The notes: generated by a model from the sequence alone, not told the origin. A stretch of 12,852 bases of DNA from Baffinella frigidus (GCA_026770585.1 MU646424.1:363926-376777); one strand, 5' to 3'. Shown: positions 7,801 to 12,168, numbered from the stretch's first letter. Translations and numbers: made by a program.

Positions 7801-10800
7801 GTGAGCTCCCCGACTTTCTCCAGCGCGATCGAGGCGGTGAGCCCTTACGTCGACTTATGCGTAGAGAAAACAACAAGTTGACGGATTTTGCAGGGGAATT
7901 GACTTGAGGAAAACGCCTTCTGGAAGTGTTTGTTGGAGATAAGTTTACCAGGACGGTCTCCTTCCCGGTGAGCTCCCCGACTTTCTCCAGCGCGATCGAC
8001 GCGGTCAGCCCGGACACGAGGAGCGTGAGCGGTTCCGGGGTGGACTTGGCCACAGGGATCGTCCCCCGCGCGTCAACCTGCCACAGAGAGACATTTGAGA
8101 ATCCCGGGAAACCCCCTTTCCGGGAAGCCTCTGTCTGAAAAGTGGGGATTTCAGGGGTTCGCAAGGGCCGGTCTTTCAGGGATTCGCAAGGGCCGGTCTC
8201 TGGCAGACCCATCCTCTTGTCTCTGAGGCGGGCCCGTTTCGTAAGGCGCATAGACTTTTGTATCACTCAACTCAAGGCTCAAGCGCCTGTTTTAGGACCT
8301 GTATCGAGAGTAATAAAGAAGAAGAAGAGAAGAGAACCTGGGCCAGTTGGAGAGGGTGCCCCTATGCCCCTACGGGTTGCCTACCGTAGGGTCCTAGGTC
8401 TTATCGCATATGGGTGATTCAAAATCCACGCCGAATAACAGGAGCGGGATTCCTCCCACCAACACTCACGGCTTGGGCAAATCGACGGTTTTCGATCCGG
8501 GATTTCAGGGGGGTTGAAGTCGGAATCCGACTTCAACGGCTCCAATTGCCCTTGAAATTGGGAAATCGAAAATCGTCGATTTGCCCAAGCCGTGAGGGTT
8601 CCACTTGAGGCTAGAAATGGGACAATTTTAAATGTGGGGTTGTTAAATTTAGTACCAGTCACGGGCAGGCTTGGTCACGTATCTGACAGATTTCTGTCAG
8701 ATACGTAACCAAACGCCCCCATTTTTGTGAAAATTACTACACAACTCTTTTTTTCTTCACTTGTAAAAGACTCACAGTTTTAAAATGGTCACGTTCTAGC
8801 CTCGAGTGGTTGGTGGTCCCGCTCCGGTGACCCAAATTGTCTCATCTCAGACTGCATGGTTTCATCGATATTAAGGACACGTAGGGGGGAAAGCGAGGTT
8901 TAATAAGTTGACAAACACGACCGCTGCACGCCACATGGAGAGGTGGGACGAGACGTAGGGGCTCTAGCCCAAGTACACCTCGAGGGGTGTATGCCCCGAG
9001 GGGTGTATGTAGAGGGAAACCGTCACGTCGCACCCTAGGGACCTACCGTGCGCCTTTGTCGAGGAGCGTGGGACCACCTTAGCGACAGAGTTAGTCCCAG
9101 CACCAAATGGGATCAATCTCAGGAATGTCCTTCTAAACGAATATTTGTACCAAGAACTTTTAGGGGTTTAAAATATTCGTATTTGTAGGGCTTTACAATA
9201 TCTGGATTTGTACCAAGAATCGTTTACAAGGACAGTTCCGAGATTAATTCCATTATGGATCGCGATGAGAGTTAGGTCTCGGGCGGTGGCTGGCCGTGAA
9301 AGGATGTTAATAGGGTAACGGACCAAAAACGGGGTAGTTAGGCCTACGGGATTGCCTAGGACCTCCTACTGTAGGCCAAAATCCTAGGACTTTTTGGTCA
9401 TAGGAGCCCTACGGCCTACGGTAGGCAATACCGTAGGCCTAACTACCCCATTTTTAGTCTGTTAGCCTATGAATGTGTGACGGGGGAAGTGATGGGTGGT
9501 CAAAAGGGGTGATCGGAGCTCTGGGGGGTTAGGGGTTAATGTTTAGGGTTTAGAGTTTAGGGTCCAGGGTTGAGGGTTTGGGTGCAGGGTTTAGAATTTA
9601 GGGTTTACGGTTTAGGGTTCAGGGTTTAGGGATTGGGGTCGTTGCTCGGAGAGCGAGGGGTCAAATAAATCGTCAGCTTTTCTGGTCACGTCCAGCTTCA
9701 AGGGAGTTCAGTGCCCATCGGGCACTGAGAAAGGGCTCCAATCTCTGCGTACTTATCTTGAGGTTTTTATCACCAGGTCACACGGAAGGGTTTCGGACCA
9801 ATGATAAAAGGGCGCGTAGGTGGTAAAGATCACGAATCTTAGCACGTGGGTGAAATGCGCCCCTATCCATTTCAACCGCGACATATCTCATTTCACCGGG
9901 GGCCGGATCTCGTTTTAGATAGACGGCCGACCTCCTTATCGAATCTTCTCGATCGTTTCTGTATCTTTCAATATCGCACCGCTTCGTGGACGTGCGTCCC
10001 TCACTTTTGCATTTCATAAATCGTTAAATTAAATCCCTAAAACGTCTGTTTAACCCCTCGATATCCGAGCAAGGTTAGGGTGTAGGGTCCAGTGTTAAGG
10101 GTGTAGGGTCAAGGGTTTAGGGTTTAGGGTTTAGGGTTTAGGGTTTAGGGTGTAGGGTTTAGGGTTTAGGGTTTAGGGTCTAGGGTCTAGGGTCTAGGGT
10201 CTAGGGTCTAGGGTTCAGGATTCAGGGTTTGGGGTTAAGAGTTCAGAGTTTAGGGTTGAGGGGCAAGAGTTCGGGGTTCAGAGACGAGAGAAGCGCTGGG
10301 CGACCTCCTTGCACTCGGCGAAGGCGCCGAATTTATCTCAGAAAACGAGTTCTAAAACTCGTTTTCTTAAGTCCATTCCCTTACAATTTTGTCAACTTAT
10401 GCGGAGAGTAGAGAATAAGTTGACGAATTTGTAGGAGAATTGACTTAAGAAAACAAGTTTTAGAACTCGTTTTCTGAGATAAGAATGCCGAGTAGCACAG
10501 GGGGGTTATGGAAGGGGGTTCAGGATTCAGGGTTGAGGGTTAAGAGTTTAGGGTTGAGGGATGCGAGCAGCGCATTATAACTTGTGTACCGAGTCGCGTC
10601 CAAAAAAAACCTCCTCTAACGTGAGCTTTCTGCGTAAGGAGCGACCTCCTTGTACTCCGCGAAGGCGCCGAATGCTGAGTAGCACACCGGCTGCCCGACC
10701 TTCAGGTGCGACACCCCTTCCCCAACGCCCACCACCTGTCCGGGGGGGGGGGGGTCTTTTTCAGGGACAGCGTCAGGAGTTCGGCGGGGGGTTCGTATGC

Positions 10801-11321
10801 GGGGTCGCAGGGGAGGGGCAGCAGGGCATGCGGCGTTGTCTACGGAAGTGCGACGGGCTTGGTCGTTGGGATCAGGCGGGTTGGATGTGGGGTTTGCGGG
10901 AGTGACTGCGTCTTCGCCGGGCGGGAAGGCACCTTGCCAACCGCCTCGAATCCGGTGTCAAAGGGCGGCTGCACGCCGGGAAGGTACGTCCCGTTCGTGA
11001 AGTTGATGTCTGACGCATTGATTCCTGCCAGCGAGAGTAACCACGTTCACGCGCCCCGCCACTGACCTTTCTCTCTACTCGCGCATCGTTCGGCGAGGCC
11101 AGGCATCATCGGCGCAAAATGTGTGGATCTCTTTCCTCCCTTTTGTTCAAGACAACCACCCTGGATCTCTCTGCACGGACGGACGGCAACGCACCGAGGT
11201 ATTCGTTGCGAACCAGCACGTGGCCAGTCGCGGGCGCCAGCGACAGCTTGCTCGACACTATCCGTGTCACCTCCCTGAAATTGGTTCCGAGCTTCTCGCA
11301 CACGATCTTGCGATAGGACAT
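1745..11321 (-). CDS. ZADH2: ZADH2 / prostaglandin reductase 3-like zinc-free MDR oxidoreductase, 7 exons, 3' end outside window
   Basis: Seven exons splice in frame to 245 codons: 11321-11195, 11024-10933, 10735-10646, 8077-7949, 6666-6554, 4058-3986, 1855-1745. All introns are GT...AG. The order of motifs matches the ZADH2/PTGR3 branch of the medium-chain dehydrogenase/reductase superfamily: GINASDIN near residue 43, [11 protein letters not shown] near 62-72, FGAFAEY near 95-101, LLVSGLTAS near 122-130, nucleotide-binding AAAGATGS at 149-156, GTCSSDDK at 171-178, DRPINYK at 188-194, [11 protein letters not shown] at 209-219 and [12 protein letters not shown] at the end. Family members reduce C=C bonds of enones (15-keto-prostaglandins in mammals) with NADPH; the substrate here is unknown. 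By analogy with related reductases, K178 and Y193 would contact the NADP 2'-phosphate. Family length is about 340-380 residues, so roughly 100 C-terminal residues are missing. No transit peptide is evident if the ATG at 11321 is used, which suggests a cytosolic or peroxisomal protein. Confidence 0.93.
1918..1960. repeat. Inverted repeat
   Basis: GGGCACGTCCCTCCCC and GGGGAGGGACGTGCCC face each other across about ten bases, a strong hairpin in intron 6. Confidence 0.85.
1978..1992 (-). pseudogene. Fragment of exon 7 start with acceptor
   Basis: CTCAG followed by GGTTTGGACGTGGTG on the minus strand reads G-L-D-V-V, matching the start of exon 7 (GVDVV) with its acceptor. It breaks off after 15 bases. 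Confidence 0.65.
2062..2110. pseudogene. Rearranged exon 7 fragments, head to head
   Basis: On the plus strand 2070-2091 reads V-G-G-E-I-F-E, the exon 7 core in inverted orientation. Directly adjoining it, the minus strand from about 2112 reads CAG followed by G-G-D-V-V-Y, the exon 7 start with its acceptor. Two pieces of one exon therefore meet in opposite orientation. Confidence 0.6.
2162..2311. mobile_element. Near-perfect 150-bp palindromic element
   Basis: The outer 28 bases (TAACGGCCTGAAAATGGGGT...) are exactly mirrored at the right end, and the inverted match continues inward with few differences through CCTAGGACCTCCTACCGTAG, leaving a loop of about 25 bases. Related to 9316-9464, with similar flanks. 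Confidence 0.9.
2529..2561 (-). pseudogene. Truncated copy of exon 7 start with acceptor
   Basis: Minus strand ATCTCAG followed by 33 bases encoding [11 protein letters not shown], then divergence. It differs from exon 7 at three bases, all third codon positions (GGC/GGT, GTT/GTG, TAT/TAC). The intron bases next to the acceptor are shared with the real exon. Confidence 0.88.
2599..2757. mobile_element. MITE-like element, CCACACAGCGG / GAATAACCCCTAAGCG family, copy a
   Basis: Imperfect terminal inverted repeats CCACACAGCGGACTTCGAAG and CTTCGTAGCCCTCTGTGG. Internal CCTACGGTAGGC and a TCGGGCACT-G-AGTGCCCGA hairpin. Related to 5514-5673 and, in part, to 5328-5411 and 8357-8432. Confidence 0.8.
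2871..3150. mobile_element. CCACTCGGTGG element interrupted by a MITE
   Basis: CCACTCGGTGGGCTA, resumed at 3049 as GCTACGAGGGTTTCG, then GACCCCGGATTCCGGGGTGT, TACGTGACCAATTTGCAT and onward. The same sequence lies uninterrupted on the opposite strand at 4797-4915. Confidence 0.85.
2887..3048. mobile_element. TTATCTCA MITE with 4-bp target duplication GCTA
   Basis: 162 bp; ends TTATCTCACACA and TGTGTGAGATAA, with arms of about 50 bp that include AGTCAACTCCCCCAC and its complement. It is flanked by GCTA at 2883-2886 and 3049-3052. The empty target (GGTGGGCTACGAGG) occurs in the related element at 4797-4915. Confidence 0.93.
3201..3354. mobile_element. ATCCCTTAAGTGGCGAG element flanked by 13-bp direct repeats
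   Basis: 3215-3340 has perfect 17-bp terminal inverted repeats (ATCCCTTAAGTGGCGAG and complement), with CCTACCGTAGG and CCTAGG motifs inside. GGGACGCGACCGG lies on both sides (3201-3213 and 3342-3354), either a target duplication or part of a local tandem repeat. A half copy of the element lies at 6815-6853. Confidence 0.75.
3442..3507 (-). pseudogene. Truncated, frameshifted copy of exon 6 (distal)
   Basis: Minus strand reads RPINYTKE, then a five-base insertion, then [10 protein letters not shown] in another frame, and a donor GTTTGT. The first bases and acceptor of exon 6 are replaced by the AGAAGTTGGCCAC element. Confidence 0.88.
3508..3652. mobile_element. AGAAGTTGGCCAC MITE-like hairpin element, full copy
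   Basis: 145 bp with terminal inverted repeats AGAAGTTGGCCAC / GTGGCCAACTTCT. Arms run through ATTGGAGCCATTTTGTCAAC and CTCAAAAGTGGACAAAATGG. It sits exactly where the exon 6 copy loses its 5' end. Confidence 0.85.
3759..3824 (-). pseudogene. Truncated, frameshifted copy of exon 6 (proximal)
   Basis: 66 bases where the real exon has 61, owing to the same five extra bases as in the copy at 3442. Donor GTGTGTTTTG retained, acceptor lost. The shared insertion shows the two copies came from one another. Confidence 0.88.
3825..3950. mobile_element. AGAAGTTGGCCAC element, right end missing
   Basis: Same left arm and loop as 3508-3652; the right arm breaks off after TTCCCATTATTT, short of GTGGCCAACTTCT, and meets the start of intron 6 next to exon 6. 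Confidence 0.8.
3986..4058 (-). CDS. ZADH2: ZADH2-like exon 6 ([24 protein letters not shown])
   Basis: 73 bp entered at GGCAG|GCTTGG and left at AAG|GTGTGT. One base completes the lysine begun in exon 5, then 24 codons give [24 protein letters not shown], which aligns directly to the family block LGCDRPINYK. This is the only copy in frame: the two downstream copies (3759-3824, 3442-3507) carry five extra bases after the GAG codon and lack the acceptor end. Confidence 0.93.
4059..4796. other. Intron 5, unassigned part
   Basis: No exon copy was seen. Small hairpins lie at 4197-4215 (GGACTCA/TGAGTCC) and 4282-4297 (ACGCCA/TGGCGT). The part at about 4638-4685 resembles one arm of the inverted repeat at 9104-9256 (GGGAACTGTCC, TTTTGGTAC). 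Confidence 0.5.
4797..4915. mobile_element. CCACTCGGTGG element, inverted uninterrupted copy
   Basis: Reverse complement of the element at 2871-3150 from the CTGAAGAC region through GGTCACGTAACACCCCGGAA to GTAGCCCACCGAGTGG. It carries the single GCTA target without the MITE, so it shows the pre-insertion state. Confidence 0.85.
4944..5091. mobile_element. MITE-like inverted repeat GATCTCATACGCAAACACTT
   Basis: 148 bp; ends GATCTCATACGCAAACACTT and AAGTGTTTGCGTATGAGATC are exact complements. Inner arms TTTACTACACAT and CGTGTAGTAA. No target duplication visible. Confidence 0.85.
5328..5673. mobile_element. Large inverted pair of GAATAACCCCTAAGCG elements
   Basis: A half copy (5328-5411, forward) faces a full copy (5514-5673, inverted; ends CCACACAGCGGGCTACGAAG and CTTCGAAGTCCGCTGGTGG) across a spacer of about 100 bp that itself holds the hairpin GGGCTCACCA/TGGTGAGCCC. 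Confidence 0.8.
5757..5799. repeat. 43-bp perfect palindrome
   Basis: TCAGTCAAAAGTCGACTTTTG and its complement around a single C; each arm itself contains AAAAGTCGACTTTT, so the structure is a palindrome of palindromes. Confidence 0.9.
5825..5958. mobile_element. ACGCCAGATT/AATCTGGCGT element, copy 1
   Basis: 134 bp with terminal repeats ACGCCAGATT / (C)AATCTGGCGT. Internal GGCGCCCAAAACTGCGCTCG and GAGCCGAACCCCCTCGAG are shared with 6405-6538. Confidence 0.85.
6089..6117 (-). pseudogene. Fragment of exon 5 3' part (TCSSDD.CEA)
   Basis: Minus strand reads [10 protein letters not shown] as in exon 5. It lacks the last codons and donor, and its edges have become complementary (GCCTCGCACGTG / CACGTGCGAGGC). 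An AATCTGGCGT element end lies immediately downstream in the gene's direction. Confidence 0.7.
6349..6384 (-). pseudogene. Fragment of exon 5 3' end with donor
   Basis: Minus strand GGGACGTGCTCCTCGG onward reads [11 protein letters not shown], then skips five bases and ends GAA|GTGCGCCCCC, the exon 5 donor. Confidence 0.82.
6405..6538. mobile_element. ACGCCAGATT/AATCTGGCGT element, copy 2
   Basis: Same 134-bp length as copy 1. Its right end is 15 bases from the exon 5 donor and its left end is 20 bases from the downstream exon 5 fragment, so it lies between an exon and that exon's own partial copy. Confidence 0.85.
6554..6666 (-). CDS. ZADH2: ZADH2-like exon 5 (NADPH-binding Rossmann motif AAAGATG)
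   Basis: 113 bp entered at CTCAG|GTGACC and left at GAA|GTGCGC. It encodes [19 protein letters not shown], then [18 protein letters not shown] and two bases of the next lysine codon. AAAGATG is the AxxGxxG dinucleotide-binding turn and GTCSSDDK the segment reading the cofactor phosphate. This is the only copy with both splice sites; further partial copies lie at 6858-6932, 7020-7064, 6349-6384, 6089-6117 and 7240-7263. A telomere-like tract starts a few bases upstream of the acceptor. Confidence 0.94.
6667..6743. repeat. Telomere-like tract and two-copy GTCAACTTAACAA repeat
   Basis: GTTGGGGTTGGGGTTTGGGGTTTAGGG starts next to the exon 5 acceptor. It is followed by two copies of a unit of about 19 bp with GCGTCAACTTAACAATAGTC. 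Confidence 0.8.
6815..6853. mobile_element. Half copy of the ATCCCTTAAGTGGCGAG element
   Basis: ATCCCTTGAGTGGCGAGTAG then GCCCATACGCCCTACGGTAG matches the left arm of 3215-3340 and ends directly against the exon 5 copy at 6858. Confidence 0.75.
6858..6932 (-). pseudogene. Truncated copy of exon 5 (5' 75 bp plus acceptor)
   Basis: TTGCAG acceptor followed by 25 open codons, V-T-A-A-A-G-A-T-G through H-V-I-G, identical in protein to exon 5. Three base differences, all synonymous (GCA/GCT, ACC/ACG, TTT/TTC). No donor. Confidence 0.9.
6970..7231. mobile_element. Inverted repeat pair (CCCCTAGGGATGCCCTATG) around an exon 5 fragment
   Basis: 6970-7016 and 7185-7231 are inverted copies of about 47 bp with one or two mismatches, each containing CCTACGGTAGG. 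Inside, a 31-bp unit (CGCCCTAGGGTCCTACGGTA...) is repeated exactly twice at 7151-7212. Confidence 0.85.
7020..7064 (-). pseudogene. Internal fragment of exon 5
   Basis: Minus strand reads [15 protein letters not shown]. It shares the GCA and ACC codon variants with the copy at 6858, so these two copies are closer to each other than to the live exon. Both ends are lost. Confidence 0.85.
7240..7263 (-). pseudogene. Small fragment of exon 5 (TCSSDDKC)
   Basis: Minus strand ACGTGCTCCTCTGATGACAA reads T-C-S-S-D-D-K. Abuts the inverted repeat ending at 7231. Confidence 0.7.
7446..7642. mobile_element. TAGAGCGG MITE-like element
   Basis: 197 bp; ends TAGAGCGG / CCGCTCTA, arms carry CATCTGTCGGCCAC and GAACAAGGGCTCCAATTCCGG and their complements. 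It begins exactly at the donor of the exon 4 copy at 7644. Confidence 0.88.
7644..7674 (-). pseudogene. Short copy of exon 4 3' end
   Basis: Minus strand reads [10 protein letters not shown] followed by GGTAGAG, in which the donor GT is formed with the first base of the TAGAGCGG element. Confidence 0.82.
7691..7766. repeat. GGACACGACACC minisatellite
   Basis: About six units of GGACACGACACC with small deletions, between the two exon 4 copies. Confidence 0.93.
7782..7844 (-). pseudogene. Truncated copy of exon 4 3' half with donor
   Basis: Reads [20 protein letters not shown], then the same GTAAAC donor as exon 4. Two synonymous and two amino-acid changes (K-E to T-G) relative to exon 4. Confidence 0.88.
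7845..7942. mobile_element. Half of a TTATCTC MITE at the start of intron 4
   Basis: On the minus strand TTATCTCC, then TTTTCCTCAAGTCAATTCCC, GTCAACTTG and TCTCTACGCATAAGTCGAC parallel the MITE at 10333-10482 arm for arm, stopping before the second arm. It starts a few bases after the exon 4 donor. Confidence 0.75.
7949..8077 (-). CDS. ZADH2: ZADH2-like exon 4 ([18 protein letters not shown])
   Basis: 129 bp, 43 codons in phase 0, entered at GGCAG|GTTGAC and left at CTG|GTAAAC. It encodes [23 protein letters not shown] and the following helix into GKETVL, the strand that leads into the Rossmann nucleotide-binding fold. Two truncated copies of its 3' part with donor follow at 7782-7844 and 7644-7674. 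The intron begins almost at once with half of a TTATCTC-type MITE. Confidence 0.93.
8149..8198. repeat. 25-bp tandem duplication
   Basis: TTTCAGGGGTTCGCAAGGGC-type unit repeated twice with one mismatch, in intron 3. Confidence 0.9.
8357..8432. mobile_element. GAATAACCCCTAAGCG-family element, partial inverted copy
   Basis: CCCCTACGGGTTGCCTACCG through GTCTTATCGC and ATTCAAAATCC matches the inverted full copy at 5514-5673; the ends are missing. Confidence 0.75.
8465..8596. mobile_element. CTCACGGCTTGGGCAAATCG inverted-repeat element
   Basis: 132 bp; terminal inverted repeats of about 30 bp with one indel, and a separate central palindrome GTTGAAGTCGGA/TCCGACTTCAAC. Confidence 0.88.
8601..8809. 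mobile_element. CCTCGAGTGG-family MITE-like element, copy 2
   Basis: Ends CCACTTGAGGCTAGAA / TTCTAGCCTCGAGTGG. Body aligns to 1185-1390. Centre is GGTCACGTATCT-GACAGATTTCTGTC-AGATACGTAACC. Confidence 0.87.
8810..9103. other. Intron 3, unassigned part
   Basis: No exon copy recognised. A short direct repeat (CGAGGGGTGTATG at 8981 and 8998) is present. Confidence 0.4.
9104..9256. repeat. Diverged inverted repeat AATGGGATCAATCTCAGGAA
   Basis: The left arm (AATCTCAGGAATGTCCTTCT) and the right arm (complement AATCTCGGAACTGTCCTTGT) pair over about 40 bp, with inner repeats of TTTGTACCAAGAA in direct orientation. A related arm lies near 4638. Confidence 0.75.
9316..9464. mobile_element. TAACGG...GGGGTAGTTAGGCC palindromic element, copy 2
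   Basis: Same family and length as 2162-2311 with more arm mismatches. Flanks TTAATAGGG on the left and GCCTATGA.TGTGACGGGGG on the right are also shared with the first copy. Confidence 0.88.
9530..9640. repeat. Degenerate TTTAGGG tract
   Basis: About a dozen heptamer-like units (GTTTAGGG, GTTGAGGG, GTTTACGG) in the G-rich orientation. Confidence 0.85.
9641..10073. other. Intron 3, unassigned part
   Basis: A hairpin CAGTGCCC/GGGCACTG at 9709-9727. A minus-strand open frame of 79 codons (9778-10017) is charged and matches nothing recognised; it is probably chance. Confidence 0.4.
10074..10262. repeat. Interstitial TTTAGGG / TCTAGGG telomere-type array
   Basis: Runs of perfect TTTAGGG, then five TCTAGGG units, then degenerate ends. 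TTTAGGG is the telomere unit of plants and several alveolates. Its position inside an intron makes it interstitial. Confidence 0.93.
10305..10499 (-). pseudogene. Truncated copy of exon 3 split by a MITE
   Basis: 10483-10499 (V-C-Y-S-A-F) and 10305-10332 (F-G-A-F-A-E-C-K-E, then donor GTCGCC) form one exon 3 copy if the MITE between them and one GAAT are removed. Two synonymous changes (TCA/TCG, GCG/GCC) and one Y-to-C change relative to exon 3. Confidence 0.9.
10333..10482. mobile_element. TTATCTCA MITE with 4-bp target duplication GAAT
   Basis: 150 bp; ends TTATCTCAGAAAACGAGTT and the near-complement AACTCGTTTTCTGAGATAA. Flanked by GAAT at 10329-10332 and 10483-10486. Exon 3 itself (GCCGAATGCTGAG) shows the single-copy target. 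Same ends and target size as 2887-3048. Confidence 0.94.
10505..10563. repeat. Telomere-like tract next to the exon 3 copy
   Basis: GTTCAGGATTCAGGGTTGAG and GTTTAGGGTTGAGGGATG-type units, following the truncated edge of the exon 3 copy. Confidence 0.75.
10646..10735 (-). CDS. ZADH2: ZADH2-like exon 3 ([16 protein letters not shown] ... FGAFAEYKE)
   Basis: 90 bp, 30 codons in phase 0, entered at GACAG|GTGGTG and left at GAG|GTCGCT. It encodes the VVGVG turn, the HLKVGQPV strand and FGAFAEYKE, which align without gaps to the family. The donor GTCGCT is a weak match to the usual GTRAG type, but the protein alignment leaves no other choice. A second, truncated copy of the 3' half with the same donor type lies downstream (10305-10332 plus 10483-10499), split by a MITE. 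Confidence 0.92.
10933..11024 (-). CDS. ZADH2: ZADH2-like exon 2 (INASDIN substrate/cofactor domain)
   Basis: 92 bp entered at GGCAG|GA and left at AAG|GTGCCT. It completes a glycine codon and then encodes 30 residues, [17 protein letters not shown]... through FEAVGK. The INASD.N and PPFD.GFE blocks are hallmarks of the ZADH2 group. The 170-bp intron 1 upstream and 197-bp intron 2 downstream are free of the repeats that fill the later introns. No duplicate of this exon was seen. Confidence 0.93.
11195..11321 (-). CDS. ZADH2: ZADH2-like exon 1 (start codon)
   Basis: Encodes 42 residues plus one base, beginning [11 protein letters not shown] and ending LVRNEYL, which matches the usual start of this family (K-L-x-x-x-F-R-E, then [13 protein letters not shown]). 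The start is preceded by TCAAT, giving A at -3; the eIF4A start has the same CAAT context. The donor is G|GTGCGT at 11194-11193. The split glycine codon is completed by exon 2, and the continuing open frame past 11195 has no family similarity, which supports the donor. Confidence 0.92.
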
Positions 11322-12142
11322 ATTGAAAGGTGGAGCAGTTCAGCAGGCTCGGGGCAGGGTCTCTCCGGGAACCGATAGATCTACGCCTTTCACAGCACTT
11401 TGAGTGAGGAACGACAGGAGAGTAGTTAAGGCAAGGGGGGGACGTGATGGGGGGCCGAGGGTTGCGGCAAGGGGGACGTGATGGGGGGCCGAAGAGAAAA
11501 AACTCGGGTTTGCAAAATTCGCAAATTCGTTTTGTAAACGGCTCAAGCGTTGGAAACTTCAGTCAACGGTGTGGACATTCGCAAAAGTTGTGGGGTTGGC
11601 TTAAAAATTCGCTCGTGAATATGATCACCAAACTTCCGGTATGCTCAATGGCGGCGCGCATGGAGTATTGAGGGGGGAAGGGGGGGTGTTGGTGCCTGAT
11701 GTGGTGGCTTGGGGGCGTTCGGAGGAGCGGCGTACCTGTGTGGGTGCCATTTTTTTGGCTGCTGCCCCCCGCTCCGCGGACGTGTGGCAGCAGCACCTCC
11801 TGCTTTGCTTTAGCAGACGCTGTCGCACAGGGGAGACCGCTGAAAGGCCGGAACAGCCGGGCGGCTCTGCCAGCAGCGCGGGTTCACATCCCAGGATGTG
11901 TCCCCGTGGGCATGTGCAGGGCGTTGCTTCAGGCCACGCTCGTGCAAAACGGGAAAGCAGCTTTGCGAAAGAATGGCGGGAGATTGGGATATTGGCCCCT
12001 GCGTCTGTCTGGGCGAGGGAATACGGCGGGTGCGAGGAGGCTTTGCACGGCGTTGGTCGGCTGTGCAGCATTTGATTTCTGGCGTTGCTCGGGTGCCCAA
12101 TCTCGACCTTGAATCTTGCAGGGATCGTTCGACAAACCGTCG
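11322..12142. promoter_or_regulatory. Divergent intergenic region / 5' UTR intron between ZADH2-like and eIF4A-type genes
   Basis: About 860 bp separate the two start codons, so both promoters should lie here. No TATA box or known motif was recognised. A direct repeat (11429-11460 and 11466-11492, core GACGTGATGGGGGGCCGA) is the only clear structure. Long open frames on both strands around 11625-12112 resemble no known protein and overlap one another, as expected of GC-rich DNA. None of the dense palindromic elements of the gene introns is seen here. Confidence 0.5.
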
Positions 12143-12168
12143 ACTAACTCCTTCCTCCCTTTTTCCAG
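12143..12168 (+). promoter_or_regulatory. 3' splice site of a likely 5'-UTR intron in the eIF4A-type gene
   Basis: CTAAC branch-point-like sequence (12143-12148), then a pyrimidine run CTTCCTCCCTTTTTCCAG ending in AG at 12167-12168, 16 bases before the start codon. This is the best-looking acceptor in the window. A leader intron is therefore inferred; its donor was not identified. Confidence 0.6.

Noticed and set aside
9778-10017. 79-codon minus-strand open frame in intron 3
   Set aside because: No recognisable domain, inside an intron of the same strand, and of a length expected by chance.
10074-10262. Chromosome end
   Set aside because: Genes and introns continue on both sides, and units decay at both edges, so the tract is interstitial.
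11625-12112. Overlapping open frames of up to 148 codons on both strands between the genes
   Set aside because: Several frames are open at once because of GC-rich composition, none resembles a known protein, and the area is best explained as promoter and leader intron.
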